From Symbiodinium natans (lineage: Eukaryota; Sar; Dinophyceae; Suessiales; Symbiodiniaceae), in assembly GCA_905221605.1 (NCBI GenBank), contig CAJNDS010000009.1, forward strand, positions 1 to 64,000: a stretch of DNA of 64,000 nucleotides. The letters run 5' to 3'. The notes under the pieces were generated by a model, which was not told where the DNA came from, did no database searches, and saw only the letters and a list, made by a program, of their open reading frames with translations. Position 1 is the stretch's first letter. Every line of letters starts with the position of its first letter. This document shows, one piece after another, positions 41,901 to 53,100 of the stretch. Made by a program: the position numbers and the translations under genes.

Positions 41901-44900
41901 GGCCCCCCCCCCAATAGAAATTCGAAATGATTTTTACATTGGGGGTGGTTTTTATCCATATCCCATCTTCTGGGATAGGGCTTAGACTGGCTTGAAGGTT
42001 TTTGATTCCCTGAACCCACCCCCTAATTCGGAATAGGGCCGGGGTCGGTTGCGGCAGGATTTTGCGGAAAGTGTCTTTATAATTGGGGTACGTTTAATAC
42101 AAGCGAGATGGGATTAGTTGTGGGTGAGTAAAGGGGTCGTGGGTTAGGAGGGCCCCACCCAGAATTCCGAAGACAACCCCCTGAAAAAGGCCTAAACCCC
42201 AAACCCCAAACCGTAAACTACCCTTCATACCCTTAGAAGCCAGACAGCCCTAAACTAAACACAGCAGCGATTGGGGTACAGGTCGCCTTGCGAAGGCGGA
42301 AGGCGCCGCTTAGATGTGGGGATTTAGGGTTTTTGGGGTTTGGGGGCTTTGGGTTTAGGTGTCAGGGGATTGGGGGGCTTAGGGTTTGGGGTTTAGGGTT
42401 TGTTTGTTTTTTGGGGGGGGTGTTGGGGGAGGTACTTGCGTCAGAGCCCGCTTGCAACAGGGCTGTTGGGGTTTGAGGTGTGGCAGGTTTGAGTTTGGAG
42501 TTTTGGAGTTCGGGGCAGAAAAGGGTTGCCAGGATTCCCCGGCATTACTGTCAGTTTGTGGCCCTAAACCCTAAACCCTAAACCCTGACCCTAAACCCTA
42601 AACCTTAAACCCACCTCCGGGGCCCGCTGGCCAAGAGGTGCAGGGTTCGGGATTCGGTCAAAGCTTTGGGTTAGGGATTCCTCAAACCTACTTTGTTGTA
42701 GGTTGCTGCGATTAAATTCTTAGGCAACCTACCAAGAATCGGTTTGGGGTTCTTAAGGTATGTAGAACATATCAGGAGGTGTGTAGGGTGGGAACCCACC
42801 ATCTGCTTGAAGCCCGTAGCCCAAAAGCCACGTGTCCTCGACGCTGGGGCAACTCAGGCTGCTTAGAAACCCTAAACCCTGAACCCTAAACCCTAAACCC
42901 TAAATCCTAAACCCTAAACCCTAAACCATAGACCCTAAACCCCCAAAAAGCAACCCACACCTCCGCAGCGTGCTGATTGCTCCTGATAGTCTTGGAGGTC
43001 ATGAGAGGCGACAGTTTGAGTAAGGCGGTGGAGCCAATAAAGCTGAATGCATGGCACTTGGGGGTTTCCGAAAATTAGGGTTTGGGGTTTGGGGGGGGGG
43101 GGCCCTTATAGAGGGGCTTATGCTAAATTTGGGGTATATGGGGGGCACCCCTATTTTGGGAAATGCCCATTTTGAGTCGACAAAAGAAGCAGTACCTGAC
43201 TGTTCCTCTTGACCCTTTCCTTCCCGGATCCGGCACATGTTGAAGCCCATCCCCAGGGGTTTAGGGTTTAGGGTTTAGGGTTCAGGGTTTAGCCCTCAGT
43301 GCTTTTCCTGGCGAGGGCTGCTTCAAGAAATGCTGGCGTGTGGCCTCTTACCCGATGCTGCCGCTGGCCCGCACCGCACCATGACGGATGTGCGGAACGT
43401 GCGAGTAAGACATGAGTCGTCATCTGGGTAGTTATCTAAATTAGTGCTGGGGTTCTGATTACAAGGGTGCCGTACTCGGTAGGTGGCCCATCCATGTCAA
43501 CCTATACTACCTATACATATGGGTGGCTGTCAAAATTATAACCGCGTTTGGGGTACCCCTAAATATTAGGTGCCGTACTATAATAGGGATCCAAAAAGGG
43601 ACCATCAATTTGACAACCACCCATATATTTCTTCGTAGCTGGCTCTGCCTTTGCGAGCTCAGTCTGGGAACAGGTACAGGCATCCGAGTCCAAGTTTCAG
43701 AAACACTTGGGGGCATTCTCCAAAATTAGGGGTACCTTAATATACCCCAAATCACTCTAAATAGGGGTACCTTAATATACCCCAAACCACTCTACCCTTT
43801 TATTCTCGAAACCACTGAACCGGGTGCCGCTATTCTGAACAAACCCCCACTTTGGCTTGGCTTCAGATTCTGTCGGGCTAAACCGCCGTGGCGTGCTGTT
43901 GTTTCCGTTACCCGCTTTGACACAAAACAGGCACGATTTTTGAACGTGGTTTGATACCCTAAACCCTAAACCCTAAACCCTAAACCCTAACTTCAGAGGC
44001 CGCTTTAAGAGGAAAGCTTGGCAGGCGTCATGTTTTCGGTGATTCGGCGTGTCGTGTTTCAAATTTCGAGCGTCTTAGTTTGAAGGTGGTTCGAACTAGA
44101 GTTTGCACGTTTTTTGCAATTTTTTCTTTGCGGGGGCCACTTTAATCATAAAGCCCACTGCCCATAAAGCAGCACCAAAAGTTGGGCTCAGGGATCAGGG
44201 CTTATGTCCCACGGTTCTTCTTCTTGGCCGTATGCAAGAAGGGGCTGCAGGCTTCGGGGATGTTGGTCACTAGGTCGATCGTTGGAATATTTCATATTTC
44301 ACCTTGCTTGGTGTTATAGAGTCACATTTTCCTAAACCCTAAACCCTAAACCCTAAGCCCTAAACCCTAAACCTAAACCCTAAACCCTAAACTCTAAACC
44401 CTAAACCAATCCCTACGAATATCTTTCAGAGGCTTTTAGAAGGGCCATCCGAGGTCAAGGGCTCAGGGGAGGCGTTTGGGCTGGTTGGCCTGTCGTCGGG
44501 TTGGAGGTTTCGGGTTGAGTGTTCGATTCAACCCGAATTGAAGACCCTAAACCCTAAACCCTATACTTGTGAACTTCACAACGAGAAGCGCCACGTCTCC
44601 GAAACTTATGGGGCCTCATCACTTCTGGATGTGGAAGCCGGGCCAACTCCTGCTCCTCTGAACGTAGAGTTTCGGTAGGGTTTAGGGTTTAGGGTTTAGG
44701 GTTTAGGGTTTAGGGTTTAGGGTTTAGGGTTTAGGGTTTATGGTTTAGAGTTTCGTAGTAAGCAATGGAGAATCTTTATTTTGTTAACCTACTCTAAGTT
44801 TCAAAACCGGAAACTAGTATTCAAATTCTAGGATGCTGGGCCCAAATTTTGTCTGGTTGTTTTGTTTGCTTCGCACGTTACCTGTGAAGGGCACGACCTC

Positions 44901-47900
44901 AAGAAAGCTGCGGAATGTGACTAAACAATGTATTCCAGAATATTCCAGGCACCTGCGTGCCCCGAATACGACCCAATATCATGTTGTGCTCAGTTTACCT
45001 GTGTACTATAGGGGTGAAAAAGTTCATCTATAGTGTATTCCCTTATGGTCCTAAAAGTATACTGCAACCCCCCGCAACACCCTATTCTAATCATTTAGGC
45101 GGCCTAAATATTTAGAATAGGATCATTTAGGCGGCCTAAATATTTAGAATAGGGTTTAGCCCCGATATTACCCACTCTCATGCGAAGTTTGCGGCGTGCA
45201 CCGCCTGGGTCTACTTTGCTGCTTTGTGTGAGCATGTGATTTATAGGTTTCTTTCGACATATTTTCACTTTCAACGCGGTTGCGTTTTCAGTCTGGAATC
45301 ATGAAACTTTTTGCTATCAGGAGCCCGGCTTTGTCTGGCCTTTTGATGAATTATCTGTGCTTCTTTAGGAATTTCAGTGGTCTCTTTGGCTTGGTAGCCC
45401 AGTGGTACCCTTTACTTTTGTTTGTTTTGGTTCTGGGTTCCCTTATTATAAAGTAACCAACCAAAAAAGGGTGCCCTTATGAGAATATGGCTACTGGGCT
45501 ACTAAGTTGGGCTTCTTGGGGATTGCGCAGCCCAAGCCCCAACCAGGTAACCTACACCTCAACCTAAATACCCTAAACCCCTGAACCCCTGAACCCCTAA
45601 ACCCCTAACCCCCTAATCCCCTAAAGCTCTATGTATATAGGTAACCTACACCGGCTTCATCGCGGCCCATGCTGCGGGACGCAATTTTGCGGCCTGGCTC
45701 GAGCAAGCAAAGTTTAGGGTTTAGGGCTTAGGGTTTAGGGTTCACAAGGTTGCCTTAAGATCCCGAAACCGACTTGTTTTGTAGGTTAATTACGTAAGGA
45801 GGTTTTTTAGAATCGGAACCCACAAAAAATAGATTTTGAGGTTCTTAAGGTAGGCTGTACAGTAAACCCCCAAACCCTCGACACCCTTCTCGTCGCCTTG
45901 CCGGCCTTGTGGCGGCGTGAGCGTCGAAGCCCCTCCCTAAGCCCCCTAAACCTTAAACCCTAAACCCTAAACCCTACACCCTAAACCCTAAACCCTAAAC
46001 CCTAAACCCTAAACCCTAGACCCTAGACCCTAGACCCTAGACCCACCCGCATTCCACGACTCATGCGCTGCTATCGAGGCGGCCGCAGAGCAGCTGTTTT
46101 CCCAAATGGTGGCGAAGGGCCGCTCGATGCAGCCGAGCAACTGAAAAGCAGTTCCCAGAGAAAGGGAACAGTAGTATAGCATGAAGGCTCTGCTAACTTC
46201 CTTAACTTCCTTAACTTCCTTAACAAGAACCCAGTGATATATTCGGGGCTCCCCTCCCCCTGTCGCAGCCTTTAACGCTGCTTCCCGTTCAGAAGTCTTT
46301 GATCGGTATATGGTCAGTTCTCTAGATGATGATGGTCTCATTTGGGTACCTTAGCAAAGAGGTGCCTTGTATAATATGAACTTCCAAAAGGACCATATTT
46401 TACAGAAGTGCCCACATGGGGTGAAGGGTTTAGGGTTTCGGGGGGGGGGGGGGTGTAGGGCTACTGTCCGAAAACCTTGGACCTTCTGCATCATTTGCCC
46501 TAAACCCTAAACCCTAAATCCTACACCCTAAACCGCGAAAGAAGGACTGTGTAGATGAAATTGGGGACTCTGGGGGTTTAGGGTGCCACGCTCTTAGGGG
46601 CGCTCGGTGGCCACTTGTCCTTTTTCTGAGTAACCCTAAACCTCTTGGGTTCCCGTAACACCCCCCTCTATGCTACCCCGCCTAGGTTGCCGCCATAAGT
46701 AAGGCTGTGCAGGGATAATCAATCCTTATTCAGGTTTATTTAAGGGGGGAACCTAGGGGGGGGAGTATAGAGGGGGGCAGACAGCAAATCCATGACAAAC
46801 CCTTCCTTGGCAGCCCTCAGCCTACTTTGTTGTTTGCCCAAGAACCTGAATTATAAGGTCACGGTAAACCCCTAAACCCTAAACCCTAAACCCTAAACCC
46901 TAAACCCTAAGGAGCTCAAAAGCTCTACACGGTTCTGCGTCCGCCATCCGGTGGAAGCTTCTGCTTAGACGGCGTTTAGGAAAGACCGGGGGCTGGCGCA
47001 GCATTTGGAACCCCCAAAAGGAAGCAATTGAAGAGCATGCTGAGTTCTGCTATTTGCACAAGAGCCCCCCTCTAAAATTACAAAATGTTCTTCCTTCGAG
47101 GGACAATATAGGGATTGTTAGGATTATTATTTGTATGTTCAACACAGTTCGGGGGTTCTTGCGCAAACAGCAAAGATCCGGATAGAAGGACCAAAGGTGG
47201 CACTCTTCGTGAAATCACTGAGGTCCCATGGCAATGCTGAGAGCTTCATGAAGCCCCCGAGTCATACAGAATTCTCGAAGCCCTAAACCCTAAACCCTAA
47301 GCCCTGGACCCTATACCTTGAACACTAAACCTTAAACCCTAAACCCCGCTGAATGGCTAATATGAGCCGAGGTGTCCAGCCCGATCGCTATGCCTACGCC
47401 GCGGGTTCTGGGAATGTAAGAGGAAGGTTGGGATGTTCGCCCCTTATACTACCAGTCCTGAAATAGGGATTATAATTGGGGTACTATAGTCACCCTAAAT
47501 CCTAAACCCTAAACCCTATTAAGGACTGTTAGTATGAGGGAGGACATCCCAAGAGGAACGTTTCAAGGAGACCTTCGGGCTTTGGGACAGGGGAGGGGAC
47601 GAAGAACAAGTTGCGGAAGCCATTCTTGAATGGGTTTAGGGTGTGGGGGAGTTTAGGGCTTAGGGTTTAGGGTTTAGGGTTTAGGGCTTCGGGGCTAGGG
47701 TTTAGGGTAGCAGGCGCTTACATCTGTCACCTGCAGCTCCCTGGTTTGCAAGTACATGTCAAGTTGCTTCCTTCAAAACATGTGGTATAGGGTTTAGGGT
47801 TTAGGGTTTAGGGTTTAGGGTTTAGGGTTTCGGTTCCCTTAGAAGTAGTGAGTGTGATGCTGGAACCGGGCTGCTGTGAGCCGAGGCCTTCTGCAAACAG

Positions 47901-49045
47901 GTTCCCTTAGAAGCCCCTGTGAGCCACAAAGGGCAACCTTCAAAAACTCCTGGGTCTCTCTTGGGTCTAGTTTCAGGTTTCCCCAAAACAGGCTCTTGGT
48001 CAATCCCGCTTCCTCCCTAAACCCTAAACCCTAAACCCTAAACCCTAAACCCTAAACCCAGAAGTGCCCCTGAAAGCCACCCGGGCCGTCTTCTCAAACA
48101 CATTTGCACTTCTTGTGGACTTTTTTTTACAATAAACCCTAAACCCGGTACCATGAGAATCTCATGTTCGCAATAAGGGAGTTCCAGCAACAGTTCCCCC
48201 CTTGTACTAACAGTCCTTGATTGGGATCATAATTCAGGGGGTACTATATTCCCTATCCCTAAACCCTAAACCCTATTAAGGACTGCTAGTATAAGGGAGT
48301 TCCAGCAACAGTTGAGCAGCACCCACCTTGCGACCCCGCCCCAGATCGGTCCTTGGTTGTTGAGGATGCCCAAAACCTAACTTTTTTGTAGGTTACCGGG
48401 TTTAGGGTTTAGGGTTTAGGGTAGATTACCTAAGAAGCCTATGAAAGGGTTCTATGGCCATAACGCAAGGGTCCACCTTCTGCGCCAAGGAAGCATTAGT
48501 CAATGCTCGGGCAAAGCGAGGCGACTACATACAAACGGAGGCATGCAAGAGTTTGTCTGGGGTGGAGGTTAAGTCGCATCTTCTTGTGTAAAGTCTCATC
48601 TCGTGCGCACGTGCACACCACTGGGGTAAAAATTCCAAGACTGGTCAGCACGCAAATGCATCCCCCGCTTGCTAAACTTGAGCCTGTGGGCCGAGTGAGG
48701 TTTCGGACCTCATATGCAGTAAAGCGATGGGAACGCGATACCCCATGAGTTTTAACTGAGGATGTACATACAATTTCTTGCTGCTGCTCATATGCCTTTG
48801 TGATGGGACGTGACGCGGGGCTGATGTGACTTCGCTTGCAACCACGTGCCTTTGGGGAGATGCGACTTGACCTTGCCCCATGTATTTCCGGATTCCCTGA
48901 ACCTCAAACGCCCCGATTTAGGGTTTAGGTTTAGGGTGTAGGGTTTAGGGTTGTCAAGGGTCTCTTTCAAGTCGCAAAGCCGAGTCGTCACACCAGGGCA
49001 AGAAGGGCTGTCATGTTTTGGCATACGGGAAGTTAGAACCAGACG

Positions 49046-49088
<43 letters not shown>

Positions 49089-50131
49089 CGACAGCGAGAG
49101 CGAGAGCGAGATATACATATATATATATACATATACTTATATGAAGATAGACACACACACATACATACGTGTATAGAGATACACTAAGGTGCCGGTGGTT
49201 GAAGTGGGTCTGGGGGGGCTGAGGGGAATTCAGGGGGGACTTGGGGGTTGAATTCTAAACGAGCTGGGCCAGGAAAGGGGGTGTCCAGAAAGGAGGCTTA
49301 AGACCGGGATGCCCTCTGAGGGCTTAGGTTTAGGGTTTAGGGTTTAGGGTTTAGGGTTTAGGGTTTAGGGTTTAGGGTTTAGGGTTTAGGGTTTAGGGTT
49401 TAGGGTTTAGGGTTTAGGGTTTAGGGTTTAGGTAGTTTGTATTCGGGACAGAGCTGGGCTTTCAGGTGCTCGTTGTCTTTAACTAGGTCCCCGAGCAATC
49501 CCAGAATTCGCAGGCTTGCCATTTCTTTGCATAGTGGGGTTTAGGGCTTAGGGAAGCAAACCTCGACAAAGGGAATGAGGGTGCTACACCCTAAACCGTA
49601 AACCCTAAACCCTAAACACCCAAAAGCGACATTTGCACGGAAGACCCGGACCAGTCACTATCTAGCTTTCGGGTCTGAGTGTCGATTATGCTGCTACCTG
49701 GATCTGTCGGGTACGCCCTAAAATCCCCAAAACCCAAACAACCTACCAAAGCCCTAACAACCCAAGGAACCTCAACCCCGAAGACCCCAAGACCTCAAAG
49801 CCCTAAGACCCCAAAACCCTAAAACCCTAAACCCGAATTTCCCTAAAACCCTAAACCCTATGAAGAGTTGACATCTTTCGTCGTTTGGGTCGGTTTTCCT
49901 CTGCTGGCGTTGGTCGCAGAATCGTCTTCACACTGCGCCCCTTCGGCGGGTTAACGGGTTTAGGGTTTAGGGTTTCGGGTACCAAAAAAGTAGGTTTTGG
50001 GTCCTTCCGCCAGTGTTTAGACAATGTCGGGTCTATGGCTTGGGCTTTCGGCTTGCGGTCAGCTTCCGGCAGGCACTACTGCAAGAGATGACTGAGGCTT
50101 CTCGGCCCGCAGCGTTGAGTTTTTTTTGTGC

Positions 50132-50170
<39 letters not shown>

Positions 50171-53100
50171 GGGGGGGGGGGGGCGGGTTAGGGTTTAGAG
50201 TTCGGGTTTAGGGTTCAGGGTTTGGGGTTTAGGCGTTCAGAGTTTAGGGGGTGTTTAGGTTTGGACTTCGTTGTTCAGAGAGAGCTGTGGCAGAGTTTGT
50301 ACCCGTCCCCACCACTACCAGTTACTACTTTGTTGCACCATACCGACGACGTGAAATGCTAGGCTGCCAGGCCCTTGTTCGCTTGCCCCTCGAAAACCGA
50401 AAAAAGGCCCATTTTGTTCCTAGGTTGTCATGGGGCTGTTTGGTTCCTATTCCTGTTCCGTCCTGGGTCCATAGTGCCCTTCCTCCCCTTCCAAAGGCTT
50501 GACATCCCTTGAACTCAAAAGGGGTTTAGGGTTTAGGGTTTAGGGTTTAGGGTTTAGGGTTTAGGGTTTAGGGTTTAGGGTTTAGGGTTTAGGGTTTAGG
50601 GTTTAGGGTTTAGGGTTAGGGAGTGGTCCTCCCCCCCCTCCCCCCCCAATCAAATGAGCAGGCTGCATGTGGGCCATCAACTGCAAGCTAGAAGGCCGCA
50701 ATCAACATGGCAAGCCTTGCTGGTCCCGTAGTGCGACTTCTACCGAAGAATTCCGAACTCTCCTGCTCCATTGTGCCTGGTTGCCCAGTGGTAGCCTGTT
50801 TTTTTTTTGGGTTCTGGGTCTCCTTGTAAAGTAACCAACCCAAAAAAGGGTACCCTCATTATAAGATGGTTACTGGGCTCCTGTAAGTGTAGGGTAGGAG
50901 AGCTAGGCGGCGATCCCCCCCAACGTCGTGAGCATCACCTCCGTGATGGACGCCTGCGCGGCTTGGCGAAGCCCTAAACCCTAAACCCTAAACCTTAAAC
51001 CCTAAACCCACTGTAGATCAAGCCATCAGAAGAACATGGGGCATGTAATTCTGTGAGGGCAAAAGTGCCCGGTGGCTGAATTGTAGAACCCTGGTTGACC
51101 CTAAACCTTAAACCCTAAACCCTGATCAAATCCCTTTTACGCCAACTTTAAAAGCGCCCCATCTTTCCGAAGAAGTAGTGTTGCCGGTATTGGTCCCTGC
51201 AATGTGGCCTGCGTGTCAGCTAGGCGGGCGGCAAAAAAAAACCCTAAACCACATTTTTTTGGGGGGGCGTAGTTGGAAGGTAAGGCTTGAATACCAGACA
51301 CATGCTCACCTAGTTGGAGCACGTTACAAGCGGAAGACTTGGAGTGAACCACTGCTAAACCCTAAAGCCTTACCGGGCTTGCGGTCTATGGGGTCTAGGA
51401 TGTTGGAATTTTGGGCTTGTTGTCAATTTGCTTAGGGTTTGGGGGTTAGGGCTTGGGGCTGATCGCGGATGAGGGCTAGGGACGGTTTAGGGTTTGGGGT
51501 TTAAGGCGTAGGGTTTAGTTGCAGACCCCTTGTAGTCTAAAGAACCCTTCGGTTAACGTTGACATGCCAGCCAAAGCCGCTGCTGTATCGGCCTTGTCGG
51601 GCTCACGGGCATTCGAGTGCTTACTCGGGGCTTAGGTATCCCATGCGTATACATCTATCTATCTATTCATCTATCCATCTTTCTTTCTTTCTATATTTAT
51701 TTATATGTATATGTGTACTTGTATTCGTTAAACTCTCTTATTGCGAGACCCTCATCCTCGTTCTCGTTAACTTTCGAGCGCGCGGTACTAAACCCCATCT
51801 CCTCCCCACCCCTGGTTCGTGCAGTAATGGATCGGTTTAGGGGGTTGAGGGTAGGGTTTAGGGATCCCTTCTGAACCTGAATCCTCTACGGGAAGTCACA
51901 ATGGGCCCCTTAATACGGCCCCTTGCCTTCTTCAAAGGGCTCTGAAGTACAGCCCCTTGGGTATACAGGGTATATGAGGGGTATAGAAAGGTCACCAATG
52001 AATTAAGGACCCATGTGAAGGGACCATGGAACTTCCCCAAGCGAATCCACACGTCCCTACGGCCACGAACCTAGGTTGGAGGTTCACGGGGTTTAGGGTT
52101 CAGGGCAGTTTAACTAGGGTTCAGGGTTTAGGGTTTCTACTGTTTAGACTCCTGGCTTTGCAGTTGCTGCTTAGAGCATTGAGTGTAGGGTTTCTACAGT
52201 ATCTACTGTATCGAGTTTTATTGCGTTGTCTACTGCTCGCAGGTTTAGAAGAACTACTGAGTTACTAAGCCCATAACCCTCCCTCGCCCCCAAAAAAACC
52301 AAGCCCAGTCCCGGTACGAGCCTTGTTTGCTGGAGAATCTGGGCATTTCCCAACAGAGAGGGGTGCCCCTCAACACATTCAAAAAAGCGGTATATAGGGG
52401 TCGGAATAATTACTAATAGTATTCTCTTAGGGTCCCTTTGTAGTTATGCTCTAATACACCCTCCCCCCCCAAAAAAAAAAACAATAAAATAAATAAAAAT
52501 AAAATAATAACCTGTTCCAGCTATTACCTCCCCCATATTGGCATTTAATCTAGCAAAGGGCACCCCGATTTTCGACAATTTCGCCCGTGCTACGGCCTTC
52601 TGCTGGGTTTGCTTAGTGCTTGCCCTTCCGTAGGGCAGCTTGTGGGGGTTTGGCTGAGCGGACCTTCGAAATCCTTCAGGAAGTTTAGGGTTTAGGGTTT
52701 AGGGCAAGCCCCTTGCAAAAAAGGCTAAGGTTTAGAGTTAAGGCAGCCTCCTAGAATATCCTTTGCCAGTTGAGGGCTTTCCCTTACAAAGCCCCTTCAA
52801 ACCAAAAAGGGTGCCCTTTTTGATTCCTCGGTTACTCTTGGGTCCTAAGCCCTAAGCCCTAAGCCCTAGACCCTATTCCTAGGTTCGGTAAGCCACGCTT
52901 GTGTATGGCAATCCACAGTCCCAGGTCAAGGCCCTTCTTCTCCTTTTGCAGGCTTTAGGCTCAGGCGTTAGGTTCCCTTATAAGCTTCTTTGAACCAAAA
53001 TGGGTGCCCTTTCCTATGCCTCGCTTACTCTTGGGTTTTGGCGACGAGAGGGCCCCCAAATCCCATTGTCCCAGGTCAAGGCCCCCATGGTCGGCCCTTA

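Noticed and set aside
4100-50618. A true chromosome end or subtelomere
   Set aside because: Tracts are short, face both ways, and have exons of the same genes on both sides.
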